A DNA stretch of 64,000 nucleotides from Algoriphagus yeomjeoni (GCF_003259505.1 NZ_QLLK01000001.1:248001-312000), one strand, 5' to 3'. Positions 35,401 to 44,278 are shown, numbered from the stretch's first letter. Numbers and translations are program-made. Notes: generated by a model not told the origin, from the sequence alone.

Positions 35401-35867
35401 ATCTACGAGATATGGATGATCTAAAGCAGTCGGTCCAAAATGCCGTTTATGAGCAAAAAGATCCGTTATTGATCTATAAGTTTGAGGCGTTTGAAATGTT
35501 TAAGCGTTTTATCGGTAAACTGAATGAGGACATGACGACTTTCTTGACTAGAGCAGATTTGCCAAAGCAAGATCCAAATCATGTACATGCAGCCGCACCT
35601 CAACATACTTCAGAACCTCAGGTCCAAGCATCAAAGGCTGAGGCTGGTAGCACACTTAACCCTGGTGCAAACCGTGCTGCAGTAGCTGCTTCCAATGCAG
35701 GAAGACCAGCCCCACAGGTAGTTGCTCCAAGAAAATCTGACAAGGTTTATGGCAGAAATGACAAAGTTTCTGTGCAATACACAAACGGAACTACAAAATC
35801 TGACGTGAAATATAAAAGTGTGGAACAGGATGTGCAGGATGGAAAGTGTGTAATCATTGATAATTAA
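32487..35867 (+). CDS. secA: Preprotein translocase ATPase SecA
   Basis: A 1126-residue SecA, larger than the E. coli protein (901), as is usual in Bacteroidota. Walker A is MATGEGKTLVSTL, the DEAD-type box is DEVDSVLIDDARTPLIISG, and the second helicase domain has ATNMAGRGTDIKL and QLRGRSGRQGD. The C-terminal region (HAAAPQHTSEPQVQA...) is low-complexity and lacks the cysteine-rich zinc finger found in many SecAs. The longest frame starts with TTG at 32454; the ATG at 32487 (MLDIIAKGLAKVFG) is the natural start. A small SPOR lipoprotein gene follows. Confidence 0.96.
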   Translation: MLDIIAKGLAKVFGTKSDRDIKELLPIVSKINDVFSGLKNLSDDELRAKTEEIRTEINAHLKDFDDKIVSIRSKVDELPVKAIHEKDQLFNQIDQIEKDRNEALEVILEKVLPKAFAVVKETARRFKENGKLVVKASDRDRELSASKQNVEIQGEEAIWHNRWMAAGTEVVWDMVHYDVQLIGGMVLHKGKIAEMATGEGKTLVSTLPAYLNALAGRGVHIVTVNDYLAKRDSEWNAPLFEFHGLTVDCIDKFTPNSAGRKKAYKSDIVYGTNNEFGFDYLRDNMAREAGDLVQGKHHFAMIDEVDSVLIDDARTPLIISGPVPKGDVHEFDDMKPRVSTLVEEQRKLVQGFLTSAKKMLADGNDKEGGLALFRAFRGMPKYKPLIKYLSEPGIRVILQKTENFYLQDNKRQMPEADEPLLFTIDEKTNVVDLTDRGIETMTTKNENTEFFILPDIGIVIADLEKEEGISDTEKLVRKEEAIKDYSVKAQRIHTVNQLLKAYCMFERDTEYILVDGKVKIVDEQTGRVMEGRRYSDGLHQAIEAKENVKVEDATQTYATITLQNYFRMYHKLAGMTGTAETEAGEFWEIYKLDVVVIPTNKPIIRADREDKVYKTVREKFNAVGDEINELVAAGRPVLVGTTSVEISEVLSRMLTLKKIPHQVLNAKQHAREADVVAIAGQAGTVTIATNMAGRGTDIKLSPEAKKAGGLAIIGTERHESRRVDRQLRGRSGRQGDVGSSQFFVSLEDSLMRLFGSDRIAKLMDRMGLEEGEVIQHSMISKSIERAQRKVEENNFGTRKRLLEYDDVMNSQREVVYKRRRNALKGERLELDILNILYDVCEGLVDMGKSTTDPEDFRMNVFTTLGLDYNVSENDLKTKEASQMTQELYTASFEAYQKKSEMMMNTALPIFKKVQVERGATVKDIMVPISDGIKQIGVVANLEATIDTEGRELVRAIEKNVSLAIIDQNWKEHLRDMDDLKQSVQNAVYEQKDPLLIYKFEAFEMFKRFIGKLNEDMTTFLTRADLPKQDPNHVHAAAPQHTSEPQVQASKAEAGSTLNPGANRAAVAASNAGRPAPQVVAPRKSDKVYGRNDKVSVQYTNGTTKSDVKYKSVEQDVQDGKCVIIDN

Positions 35868-35874
35868 CTGCAGC

Positions 35875-36420
35875 ATGAGAATTTTCTGGATTTTAGGATT
35901 GGTATTGATTATAGCAAGTTGCAAAACCACTAGCAAAACGTCTAGCACAGCTTCTAGCTATGCAAACTATCAGGAGAATCTGAATTCTTCCCTTCCTGTA
36001 TATCCGGATTACCGTGCCCAAATGAATGCAAAATCATCCATTGAGACCTCGGTATCTACAGAGGCAATTGATGATCAATTAGACCAGATTCAGGCAAGTT
36101 TAGTCAGTAAGAATAAATCTGAGCCTTATTTTAATGGGTATTCAGTTTTGGTTTATTCGGGAATCGATCGTGAAAAAGCGTTCAAAACCCGGGATGATTT
36201 AGCCATGAATTTTCCAGACCTTACTCCCCAAATGCAATATGAGCAGCCTAGATATTTGGTGAAAGTTGGAAAATATGCACACAAAATAGAAGCTCAAAAG
36301 AGTTTCGCTGAAGTAAAAACAGAATTCCCAACAGCGAGAATTATTCAAGATCGCTTCCAGCGTGAAGAATTCAAAACGCTAAATGAACTCAATCAAGAAG
36401 ATGCTGAAGGACAAAATTAA
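35875..36420 (+). CDS. SPOR domain lipoprotein
   Basis: A 181-residue exported protein. The N-terminus is a lipoprotein signal with lipobox IIASC near residue 16, followed by a Ser/Thr-rich linker. The C-terminal half is a SPOR domain: GYSVLVYSGIDREKAFKTRDDLA (about 85-107) and RYLVKVGKYAHKIEAQKSFAEVK. SPOR domains bind denuded peptidoglycan strands, mostly at division sites. The gene begins 7 bases after secA, and its end overlaps the M20 gene by 20 bases. The longer frame overlapping secA is rejected. Confidence 0.82.
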   Translation: MRIFWILGLVLIIASCKTTSKTSSTASSYANYQENLNSSLPVYPDYRAQMNAKSSIETSVSTEAIDDQLDQIQASLVSKNKSEPYFNGYSVLVYSGIDREKAFKTRDDLAMNFPDLTPQMQYEQPRYLVKVGKYAHKIEAQKSFAEVKTEFPTARIIQDRFQREEFKTLNELNQEDAEGQN

Positions 36421-37591
36421 ATTTCTGGCTAAGGCCTATAAAGAAGAAGTAATTGCAAATCGTCGTCATCTTCATGCCAATCCTGAGCTATCCTACCAAG
36501 AGTTTAATACTGCAAAATTTGTAAAGGAAAAGCTTCAGGAAATAGGAATCACCACCATAGAATCCAAAGCTGACACAGGCTGGGCCGCTTTGATTGAAGG
36601 TAAAAATCCGAGCAAGAAAGTTGTTGCTCTTCGTGCTGATATGGATGCTTTGCCGATTATTGAAGCCAATGAAGTTTCCTACAAATCTCAAAACCCAGGT
36701 GTAATGCATGCCTGTGGACATGATGCACACACAGCATCTTTACTCGGTGCTGCCAAAATCCTTAATGAAGTCAAAGATGACTTTGAAGGTACTATCAAAT
36801 TGATTTTTCAACCCGGCGAAGAAGTTGCTCCAGGCGGAGCTTCTTTGATGATTGCTGATAAAGTGCTTGAGAACCCAAGACCAAATGGTATCATCGGTCA
36901 GCACGTCATGCCATTCATTGAGGTGGGAAAAGTTGGATTCCGACCAGGCATCTACATGGCAAGCGCTGATGAAATCTATGTAACAGTGAAGGGAAAAGGC
37001 GGTCATGCTGCCATGCCTGAGACCTTGATCGATCCCGTATTGATTGCTTCTCATATGATTGTTGCATTGCAGCAAGTAGTAAGTAGAGCCGCTAGCCCAA
37101 AGATTCCTTCCGTCCTTTCTTTTGGTAGAGTGGAGGCATTGGGAGCTACGAATGTGATTCCAAATGAGGTGAAGATTCAAGGTACTTTCCGTACGTTAGA
37201 CGAGGATTGGAGAGCAAAAGCCCATGAGAAAATGCTATCTATTGCTAAAGGAATAGTAGAAGGAATGGGTGGAGAAGTGGATTTTGAAATCAAAAAAGGA
37301 TACCCATTTTTGAAAAATGATCCTGAGCTGACACATAGATCACATCAGGCAGCAATTGCATATCTGGGCGAAGAGAATGTCCTTGACCTGGATATTTGGA
37401 TGGCAGCAGAAGATTTTGCTTTCTATTCACAGGAAGTAGAAGGTTGTTTCTACAGATTGGGAACTAGAAATGAAGCCAAAGGAATTACCTCTGGAGTGCA
37501 CACCCCTACATTTGATATTGATGAAGATGCCTTAGAAATCGGGTCAGGTTTGATGGCTTTCCTTGCTATATCTGAACTCGAAAAAGCTTAA
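36401..37591 (+). CDS. M20 family amidohydrolase (IAA-amino-acid hydrolase type)
   Basis: A 396-residue zinc peptidase-like amidohydrolase. Metal-binding landmarks include ALRADMDALPI, the ACGHDAHTASLLGAA loop, QPGEEVAPGG and a C-terminal AAEDFAFYSQ glutamate/histidine region. Members cleave N-acyl amino acids or hippurate-like substrates. I chose the ATG at 36401, which overlaps the SPOR gene by 20 bases; an ATG at 36383 would overlap by 38. The next gene starts 63 bases downstream. Confidence 0.9.
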   Translation: MLKDKIKFLAKAYKEEVIANRRHLHANPELSYQEFNTAKFVKEKLQEIGITTIESKADTGWAALIEGKNPSKKVVALRADMDALPIIEANEVSYKSQNPGVMHACGHDAHTASLLGAAKILNEVKDDFEGTIKLIFQPGEEVAPGGASLMIADKVLENPRPNGIIGQHVMPFIEVGKVGFRPGIYMASADEIYVTVKGKGGHAAMPETLIDPVLIASHMIVALQQVVSRAASPKIPSVLSFGRVEALGATNVIPNEVKIQGTFRTLDEDWRAKAHEKMLSIAKGIVEGMGGEVDFEIKKGYPFLKNDPELTHRSHQAAIAYLGEENVLDLDIWMAAEDFAFYSQEVEGCFYRLGTRNEAKGITSGVHTPTFDIDEDALEIGSGLMAFLAISELEKA

Positions 37592-37654
37592 TTTTTCGAT
37601 AACTTTTGCTCAGGTTTTTTGATGTAACTTTCCACCTTCTTAGCCATTTCTAAC

Positions 37655-38422
37655 ATGAAAAAACTCCTTACAACTACAGTATTTGTTTTTCTTATTGCCA
37701 CCCAAAGCTTTGCTTGGGGTCAATTAGGCCACTATTTGATTGGCTACATGGCTGAAAAGCAGATGAAAAAGTCGGTGAGAAGAAAAGTAGAAAAAGTACT
37801 TTATCCCATGTCTATTGGAAGAAGTGGAACATGGATGGATGAGATCAAGTCTGACAGATCCTTTGATTATGCTAATTCCTGGCACTACATGACTAGTGTA
37901 GCCGGAGAATATAACGAAGAGATCCAAGAGAAAGGTGGTAATGTCTATGCTGAAATCAATCGGATCAAAAGCGAACTGAAGGCTGGCGGTCTTGACCCGA
38001 ATAAGGAAGCTGAAATGCTTAAAATGCTCATTCACATGGTAGAGGATATTCATCAGCCATTGCATGTCGGAACTGGTGAAGATCGAGGTGGAAACGACAT
38101 TAAAGTGGACTATTTCGGTAGAGCTACCAACCTCCATGCTGTCTGGGATACGAGTGTCATAGAAGGTTGGAATATGAGCTATACAGAAATTGGTAATGAG
38201 CTTTCTCGTAGATTAAATAAGGACCTAATTGCAGGATATCGCGCCGGAGGAATAGATACTTGGCTTGCAGAGGCAGTGGCAGCAAGACCATTGATTTACA
38301 ATCTTCCCGAAAATAAGAAGTTGTCGTACAATTATGGATATGATACCAGAAGTACCATAGAGGAAAGATTAATTGCCGCAAGCGTTCGTTTAACTCAGAT
38401 TTTAGAGGAGATTTACGGTTAA
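37655..38422 (+). CDS. Secreted S1/P1 nuclease
   Basis: A 255-residue zinc-dependent nuclease. After a signal peptide (MKKLLTTTVFVFLIATQSFA) the mature protein begins WGQLGHYLIGYMAE, giving the N-terminal Trp and His used as metal ligands in this family. MVEDIHQPLHVGTGEDRGGND and NLHAVWDTSVIE carry the other zinc ligands and the HxxxD pattern. It probably degrades single-stranded nucleic acids outside the cytoplasm or nucleotides for phosphate scavenging. A strong terminator follows. Confidence 0.9.
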   Translation: MKKLLTTTVFVFLIATQSFAWGQLGHYLIGYMAEKQMKKSVRRKVEKVLYPMSIGRSGTWMDEIKSDRSFDYANSWHYMTSVAGEYNEEIQEKGGNVYAEINRIKSELKAGGLDPNKEAEMLKMLIHMVEDIHQPLHVGTGEDRGGNDIKVDYFGRATNLHAVWDTSVIEGWNMSYTEIGNELSRRLNKDLIAGYRAGGIDTWLAEAVAARPLIYNLPENKKLSYNYGYDTRSTIEERLIAASVRLTQILEEIYG

Positions 38423-38434
38423 AAAAGAAAAACT

Positions 38435-38477
38435 TAAAAAATGCCGTTGGTCTATTGACGACCAACGGCATTTTTTA
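38435..38477 (+). terminator. Terminator of S1/P1 nuclease gene
   Basis: Arms ATGCCGTTGGT (38441-38451) and ACCAACGGCAT (38461-38471) form a perfect 11-bp stem, followed by a T-run. Confidence 0.85.
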
Positions 38478-38504
38478 TATTTTACTATCCGTAAATTCTT
38501 GTGA

Positions 38505-40361
38505 ATGAGTAAAACCCTTACCCTAAGTCTAATTTTCTCGCTTTTTAGTACCATTTCTTTTTCTCAAGATCTGAGGAATAGACTAGGGAGAACTTATAGC
38601 AATCCCGACTCCGTAGATATCATTTTAGAACTCGAAAAAAAGAATTTGCATACTGCAAACGACAGTGGCATATATTATTTTTTTGTAGCAGAAAAGTATA
38701 ATAGAGCTTTTGAGAACGCACTTGCTCACGAGACTTTTTTGAAATCTGCCTCCCTGCTTGATCCGAAGAAAAGCAATGATTTAATCAGCTTATGTTACAT
38801 TCGGCTAAATCGACTGGAGGCGAATTCTGGCAACTGGGATCAAGCGCTGTTCTACTCTCAAAAGGGGTTGGAAAATGCCATCGCAGGACTAGACAGCAAC
38901 TACATGGGTTATGCACTGCTGGATATTTCTGTGGTCTATCATGACATGGAGGATTATGCCAAAGGTGTGGAATATGGTAAGAAAGCACATGAATTACTTA
39001 CTCATTTCACTAAATCAAATCCTACTTTTATTGCATTTGCACTTAACGCGATTGGGATCAATTTTGATGACTGGGACAAGCCAGACTCAGCACTTTTTTA
39101 CCACTACAAAATCTTTGAAAACATAGATAAACTTGACAGCGCTAGGATTACATTCACCTTTAACAATATCGGCAATACACTTCTAAAGCAGGAAAAATAC
39201 GCTGAAGCAGCAACTTGGATTCAGACCGCGGTGAGTTTAAACAAGAAAGATCAGGACCAATACAGTTTGGCTGCCAACTACACCAACTTGGCAACGATTG
39301 CCTATAAACTACGTGACTTTTCGAAAGCGGAAATAATGATGGATTCTGCCTACAAATATGTGCAGGAAAGCCAGTCTACAGAGAAAAAAAGGGATTATCT
39401 GGAAGAGCAGTATCGCTTTCATAAAGCTAAAGGCGAGCTTGCAACTGCAATGGATTACCTAGAGCAATACTCCACGTTGAAAGATTCCATCTTTAAGGAA
39501 GATCGAGTGAAAATGCTAGGTGAATTGGAAGCAAAGTATCAGGTACAAACGAAGGAGCGAGAGCTGGCTGAATCACGTGCAGCCTTGGTAGAAAATGAGC
39601 TATTGGTCAAAAGCCGTAACAACCAGATTTTGCTTTTGGTGGTCTTTCTACTCATTTTATTGGGCGTAGCATTTTTCATTTATTACAGACAGAAAACCAA
39701 AAATAGGCACTTAGAGCAGGAGGCGAAATTGCAGCAAATCTATGCCGAGCAGGAAACTCAAAAGCAGCTTAATGAGCAGAGAAACAGGATTTCTTCTGAC
39801 CTCCACGATAATATCGGCGCCCAATTAACATTCATTGTTTCTTCTTTGGACAACTTGAAATTTTTTGATTTGAATAAAGATAAAATGGCCGGGAAAATTG
39901 ACCAAATATCTGCCTTTACGGTGGAAACCGTGAATGAACTGAGAGATACTATTTGGGCGATGAACAAGGATAATATCAGTTTGGGCGATTTGAAGACCCG
40001 TTTGGCGGGATTGATAGCAAAAGCAAAAACAGCTTGTCCTCAGATTGATTTTGAGCTTGAAATCGAAGATGGCTTGGAAGAAGACCGGTTGCTCAATTCT
40101 ATGGAAGGCATGAATTACTATAGAGTAGCTCAAGAAGCGCTGAATAATGCAATCAAGCACTCCGGAGCTAGTCAGATTAAAATTGTTTTTTCTAAGCAAA
40201 ATGAGCTCGTCCGTGTTTGCATCGAAGATAATGGCAAAGGCATAGATCAAAAAGTTATTGGAAATGGCTTAGGTAATATGCGTAACCGTGCCGAAAGGAT
40301 TGGTAGAGATCTTAAAATAGAATCAAATCTTGGTCAGGGCACACAAGTTTGTATCTTTTAG
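38505..40361 (+). CDS. TPR-containing sensor histidine kinase (HisKA_3 type)
   Basis: A 618-residue sensor. A signal peptide (1-20) precedes a periplasmic region of tetratricopeptide repeats (up to about residue 350). One transmembrane helix follows near 372-392 (NQILLLVVFLLILLG) and then a coiled-coil. The phospho-acceptor His434 is in RISSDLHDNIGAQLTF, and the ATPase shows GNGLGNMRNRAERIG and a GxGT end. This class (HisKA_3) partners with NarL/LuxR regulators, and such a gene lies 23 bases downstream. The stimulus read by the repeats is unknown. Confidence 0.9.
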   Translation: MSKTLTLSLIFSLFSTISFSQDLRNRLGRTYSNPDSVDIILELEKKNLHTANDSGIYYFFVAEKYNRAFENALAHETFLKSASLLDPKKSNDLISLCYIRLNRLEANSGNWDQALFYSQKGLENAIAGLDSNYMGYALLDISVVYHDMEDYAKGVEYGKKAHELLTHFTKSNPTFIAFALNAIGINFDDWDKPDSALFYHYKIFENIDKLDSARITFTFNNIGNTLLKQEKYAEAATWIQTAVSLNKKDQDQYSLAANYTNLATIAYKLRDFSKAEIMMDSAYKYVQESQSTEKKRDYLEEQYRFHKAKGELATAMDYLEQYSTLKDSIFKEDRVKMLGELEAKYQVQTKERELAESRAALVENELLVKSRNNQILLLVVFLLILLGVAFFIYYRQKTKNRHLEQEAKLQQIYAEQETQKQLNEQRNRISSDLHDNIGAQLTFIVSSLDNLKFFDLNKDKMAGKIDQISAFTVETVNELRDTIWAMNKDNISLGDLKTRLAGLIAKAKTACPQIDFELEIEDGLEEDRLLNSMEGMNYYRVAQEALNNAIKHSGASQIKIVFSKQNELVRVCIEDNGKGIDQKVIGNGLGNMRNRAERIGRDLKIESNLGQGTQVCIF

Positions 40362-40384
40362 GTGCTTTTTAAAACCTATTATCT

Positions 40385-41035
40385 ATGTCAATAAAAATTG
40401 CAATCGCAGAAGACAACAGTTTTTTGCTAAAGGCTATCTTGGATAAACTTTCTTTTTTTGAAGAAATAGAAGTGAAATTCTCCGCCGTAAATGGATTGGA
40501 GCTCTTGGAGAAATTGGAAAGGGATTCGAATATTCACCTGATTTTGATGGATATAGAGATGCCTAAAATGAACGGTATCGATGCCGTCGCTCAGGTGTCA
40601 CAAAAGTACCCTCAGATCAATACAGTTATGTTGACCGTCTTCGATGACGATGAGCATATTTTCAAAGCTATTCAAGCAGGAGCAAATGGCTACTTTCTAA
40701 AAGAAGTAGATCCGAAAACCTTGTATCATGGAATCATAGACACGATGGAAGGAGGCGCGGCGATGACTCCATCAGTAGCAATGAAGGCTTTAAAACTCCT
40801 CCGCAATCCACCGGATTTTTCAGAACCGGTGGAGGATATCAAGCTGACGGCACGGGAAATCGAGATCTTGGAGCAGACATCAAAAGGGCTGAATTACAAT
40901 CAGATAGGTGAAAATTTGTTTATCTCTCCGAAAACTGTCCGAAAGCACACGGAGAATATCTACCAGAAATTGCAGGTTCACAGCAAGTTAGAGGCTGTGC
41001 AAAAGGCGGTGAAGAATCGGATTATTGAGGGGTGA
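40385..41035 (+). CDS. NarL/FixJ-type response regulator
   Basis: A 216-residue regulator. The receiver domain has the acidic pocket EDN near residue 10, phospho-acceptor Asp56 in LMDIEMPKMNG, and the conserved Lys in GYFLKEVDP. The C-terminal LuxR helix-turn-helix spans LTAREIEILEQTSKGLNYNQIGENLFISPKTVRKHTENI. It is the cognate partner of the preceding histidine kinase, and the two form one operon. Its regulon is not visible here. Confidence 0.92.
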   Translation: MSIKIAIAEDNSFLLKAILDKLSFFEEIEVKFSAVNGLELLEKLERDSNIHLILMDIEMPKMNGIDAVAQVSQKYPQINTVMLTVFDDDEHIFKAIQAGANGYFLKEVDPKTLYHGIIDTMEGGAAMTPSVAMKALKLLRNPPDFSEPVEDIKLTAREIEILEQTSKGLNYNQIGENLFISPKTVRKHTENIYQKLQVHSKLEAVQKAVKNRIIEG

Positions 41036-41039
41036 ATGG

Positions 41040-41130
41040 AATGTAAAATTGAAAATGAAGGAATTTAAAATTAGTACATGCGCTGTTCCTTCAATTTTCT
41101 AATTCTTCATTTTAAATTCAATCATTATTT
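41040..41130. repeat. AT-rich inverted-repeat spacer
   Basis: An imperfect hairpin pairs AATTGAAAATGAAGGAA (near 41050) with TTCCTTCAATTTTCTAA (near 41087-41105), followed by further similar AATTC/ATTTTAAATT motifs. It fills the convergent space between the response regulator and ruvB and could serve as a bidirectional terminator. No gene is present. Confidence 0.45.
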
Positions 41131-41132
41131 CC

Positions 41133-42167
41133 TCACATCCCTTCAAACAACCCCCCCATTCCCTGCGCAGGTTTAATTTTCAAGTGTTTATACGCTAACT
41201 CTGTCGCCATTCTGCCTCTGGCAGTTCTTTTCAAATAGCCTTCTTGGATCAAAAAAGGCTCATACACTTCCTCGATTGTCTCCGCTTCCTCACTGCATGC
41301 GGTAGCGATCGTGCTTAGTCCAACTGGTCCACCTTTGAATTTTTCGATGATCGTCAGCAAGATTCTGTTGTCCATTTCGTCCAAGCCATTCATATCGACA
41401 TCCAGTGCATCCAAGGCGATTTTGGAGATTTCCAGTGTAATCGTTCCGTTGCCTTTTACTTCAGCAAAATCACGCGTTCTGCGAAGAAGCATGTTTGCAA
41501 TTCTTGGTGTTCCACGACTCCTTCTGGCTATTTCATAGGCTGCAACTTCATCGATTGGCGTATTCAAAATCCCTGAAGAGCGCATGACGATATCAGTCAA
41601 TAGTTTGGAGTCGTAATATTCCAATCGGGAATTGATCCCGAATCTGGCACGGAGCGGAGAGGTCAGCAAACCAGAGCGAGTGGTCGCGCCGATAAGGGTA
41701 AATGGACTGAGAGAAATCTGGACTGAACGGGCATTAGGGCCAGAATCCAACATGATATCTATCCTGAAATCCTCCATCGCTGAATACAGGTATTCTTCTA
41801 CAATTGGGTTTAGCCTGTGGATCTCATCTATAAATAGCACGTCGCCTTCATCCAGATTGGTAAGCAAACCTGCCAAGTCCGATGGTTTATCGAGAACTGG
41901 CCCGGAAGTTATTTTTAGGCCAGCATTCAGCTCATTTGCGATAATGTGACTCAGCGTAGTTTTGCCCAAGCCAGGAGGGCCATGTAGCAATACGTGATCC
42001 AAGGGCTCATTTCTATTTTTTGCAGCCAGCACAAACACGCGCAAATTCTCCACGATCTTGAACTGTCCCGTAAAATCCTCAAAGCTCAAAGGCCTGAGCG
42101 CTTTTTCAAAATCCTTGTCCTTTGGGCTTAGACTTTCATCGTCACCACTTAAATAATCTTCTCTCAT
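41133..42167 (-). CDS. ruvB: Holliday junction branch-migration ATPase RuvB
   Basis: A 344-residue AAA+ ATPase. Walker A is [10 protein letters not shown], Walker B FIDEIHRL, and sensor/arginine segments include [18 protein letters not shown]. The start ([11 protein letters not shown]) and the C-terminal winged-helix [11 protein letters not shown] fit the family. It acts with RuvA in recombination repair. It is transcribed convergently to the two-component genes and divergently from apbE. Confidence 0.95.
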   Translation of the reverse strand: MREDYLSGDDESLSPKDKDFEKALRPLSFEDFTGQFKIVENLRVFVLAAKNRNEPLDHVLLHGPPGLGKTTLSHIIANELNAGLKITSGPVLDKPSDLAGLLTNLDEGDVLFIDEIHRLNPIVEEYLYSAMEDFRIDIMLDSGPNARSVQISLSPFTLIGATTRSGLLTSPLRARFGINSRLEYYDSKLLTDIVMRSSGILNTPIDEVAAYEIARRSRGTPRIANMLLRRTRDFAEVKGNGTITLEISKIALDALDVDMNGLDEMDNRILLTIIEKFKGGPVGLSTIATACSEEAETIEEVYEPFLIQEGYLKRTARGRMATELAYKHLKIKPAQGMGGLFEGM

Positions 42168-42289
42168 AGTTTATCCGTACGCTCACAAATATAGAAAAAT
42201 ACGAACGCCTTCTTCTCCCTTTTTGAATTGCTAGCTTTCCTGCGAAACCAAAAAATAAGCCTTAAATTCGCCCACAAATTCACAAGCTC

Positions 42290-43360
42290 ATGCGCCCGAA
42301 CGCCCGTAAAAACATCATTTATTCCATTGTTCTTCTAGTTGCAATAATGCTGGTTTACTCCTGGCGAAATCGTGACAAGACCGAGACAGAATTAACGGAA
42401 ACGACAGTTGCTGTGGCCGGTAAAATAACCCTTTCTGGAAATACGATGGGCACGACGTACAACGTCACGTATTTGGATGAAGAAAGCCGTGACTTGCAAG
42501 CATCCATTGATTCACTTTTGATAGTCTTCAACCAAAGTCTTTCTACCTACATCCCGGACTCCGAACTTAGCCAATTTAACTTGGGAGATACCTTGGATTT
42601 CAACTTACCTTATTTATTACCCGTTCTAGAGGCTTCACAAAAAGTCTATGAAAACACAAACGGAGCTTTTGATCCGACCGTCGGTCCCTTGGTCAATATC
42701 TGGGGTTTTGGCCCAAGTGGCCCTGAGCTGAAGGACAGCGTCGACATTAAGAATCTGCTGACGACTGTTGGCTTCTCTAAAATCGAGTTTGATCAGGAGC
42801 AGCTTCGCAAAAAAGTCCCTGGTATCTACCTGGATTTTTCTGCTATCGCAAAAGGTTATGGGTCCGATGTGGTTGCTGAGTTTTTGAAAAATAAGGGAGT
42901 CTCAAATTACCTGGTGGAAATCGGAGGCGAGCTAGTAGCTAATGGAACCAATGAGAAAGGTGAACTTTGGAAAGTCGGTGTCAATCGCCCAGAGGAATCT
43001 GCCAATGCCTCAGACTTGATCAGCATCATAGCTTTGCAGGACCGTGGAATGGCTACTTCGGGTAATTACCGAAACTTCTACGTGCGTGATTCAGTGAAAA
43101 TTTCGCATACCATCAATCCCGCTACAGGCTACCCGGTTAATCATACTTTACTTAGCGCTACTGTTCTAGCCAAGGATTGCATGACCGCAGATGCATATGC
43201 CACGGCTATGATGGTGATGGGAGTAGACCGCGCGATACAATTAGATTCCACCTTAAATCAAATTGAGGTATTTCTGATTTACGATGATGGAAAAGGTGGA
43301 TTTAAGACTTATGCGAGTGAGAGTCTGAAGCCTTTCTTGTCTTTCCCGCAAGAAAATTAA
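42290..43360 (+). CDS. apbE: FAD:protein FMN transferase (ApbE family)
   Basis: A 356-residue exported flavin transferase. Residues 1-25 include a single membrane anchor without a lipobox. The FAD-binding region has GNTMGTTYNVTY, then GPLVNIWGFGP, the DFSAIAKGYGSDVVAEFL metal/flavin segment, YLVEIGGELVANG and the C-terminal HTINPATGYPV. ApbE attaches FMN covalently to membrane proteins such as NqrB/NqrC. No target gene lies beside it here. Start ATG is at 42290. Confidence 0.92.
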   Translation: MRPNARKNIIYSIVLLVAIMLVYSWRNRDKTETELTETTVAVAGKITLSGNTMGTTYNVTYLDEESRDLQASIDSLLIVFNQSLSTYIPDSELSQFNLGDTLDFNLPYLLPVLEASQKVYENTNGAFDPTVGPLVNIWGFGPSGPELKDSVDIKNLLTTVGFSKIEFDQEQLRKKVPGIYLDFSAIAKGYGSDVVAEFLKNKGVSNYLVEIGGELVANGTNEKGELWKVGVNRPEESANASDLISIIALQDRGMATSGNYRNFYVRDSVKISHTINPATGYPVNHTLLSATVLAKDCMTADAYATAMMVMGVDRAIQLDSTLNQIEVFLIYDDGKGGFKTYASESLKPFLSFPQEN

Positions 43361-43388
43361 TTTTAAATGCAACATTATTGAATTTTCT

Positions 43389-43448
43389 TACCTTTGCCTG
43401 AGTTATCACTTTCTCCTTTTCACCAGAAAAAAGAAAAGTAACTCAGGC
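43389..43448 (+). promoter_or_regulatory. Promoter and inverted repeat upstream of ZIP transporter
   Basis: TACCTTTG (43389-43396) fits the -7 consensus. The G of that box begins a perfect 10-bp inverted repeat: GCCTGAGTTA (43396-43405) and TAACTCAGGC (43439-43448), whose right arm ends 2 bases before the ZIP start codon. It could be a leader hairpin controlling translation or a pair of operator half-sites. No clear -33 TTG is present. Confidence 0.55.
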
Positions 43449-43450
43449 CG

Positions 43451-44206
43451 ATGGAATTCAAATTTTTGCTTCTATTTCTCACAGCGATGATCTCCGGATC
43501 ATTAGTGTTTTTTGCTCCTAACTTCAGAGAGAAATATTTCCGTCTGGTCCTGGTGTTTGCTGGTTCTTATCTCTTTGCGATTACCATTCTTCATATTTTG
43601 CCCGAACTCTTTGACAGTGGATTTTCCAGCAAAAGAATGGGGCTGTACATTCTGATCGGTTTTTTGCTACAGCAATTGCTGGAATTTTGGTCCAGTGGAG
43701 TTGAGCATGGGCATATTCATGCACATGAGCATCAGGGTAGCAAAGCGATGACTACTATTATGCTTGGTTTGTTTATTCATGCTTTTCTGGAAGGGACTTT
43801 ACTTTCGCATGGAGAACTGATGGATCAGGACGAGCATGTTCTTGGTCATGTGCATAATAGCAAAACAGTTTTGCTAGGGATAATTCTACATAAAGGTCCT
43901 GCGGCATTTGCGCTAGCAGCAGTACTTTCCAGTTCTTTGAGTAAAAAGACAACTTTACTATTACTGACGCTTTTTGCCTTGGCTTCTCCGCTTGGGATGA
44001 TGTCAAGTTCATTTTTATTCGAAAGCGGTATGCTGGAAAAACAAGGAATAGGCATTCTATATGGTTTAGTAGCAGGAGGGTTTTTGCATATTTCTACCAC
44101 GATCTTTTTTGAAAGCAGCCCTCATCACAAGTTCCAGCTCAACAAATTGTTAGTGAGTTTTCTAGCGGCTGGACTGGCGATTCTGTCAGAGTTTTTCATG
44201 AAATGA
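43451..44206 (+). CDS. ZIP family divalent metal transporter
   Basis: A 251-residue membrane protein with about eight hydrophobic segments. The histidine-rich cytoplasmic loop is GHIHAHEH (87-94). The ZIP core histidine signatures are HAFLEG (110-115) and LHKGPAAFALA (146-156), where a lysine replaces the more usual residue after the first His. ZIP proteins import zinc, iron or manganese. The leader has a notable inverted repeat, so metal-dependent control is a reasonable guess but unproven. Confidence 0.87.
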   Translation: MEFKFLLLFLTAMISGSLVFFAPNFREKYFRLVLVFAGSYLFAITILHILPELFDSGFSSKRMGLYILIGFLLQQLLEFWSSGVEHGHIHAHEHQGSKAMTTIMLGLFIHAFLEGTLLSHGELMDQDEHVLGHVHNSKTVLLGIILHKGPAAFALAAVLSSSLSKKTTLLLLTLFALASPLGMMSSSFLFESGMLEKQGIGILYGLVAGGFLHISTTIFFESSPHHKFQLNKLLVSFLAAGLAILSEFFMK

Positions 44207-44235
44207 TTGGCCTTTTTGTAACAATCATTTTTGAA

Positions 44236-44278
44236 GGATTAATCCATAATGGTATCGGCTAAGTATGTCAATACTTAG
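44236..44278. promoter_or_regulatory. Palindromes upstream of acetate-uptake operon
   Basis: GGATTAATCC (44236-44245) and the IR CTAAGTAT-GTCA-ATACTTAG (44259-44278, 8-bp perfect arms) lie together in the 188-base spacer between the ZIP gene and the DUF4212 gene. They are good candidate binding sites for a transcription factor controlling the acetate genes. Confidence 0.5.
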
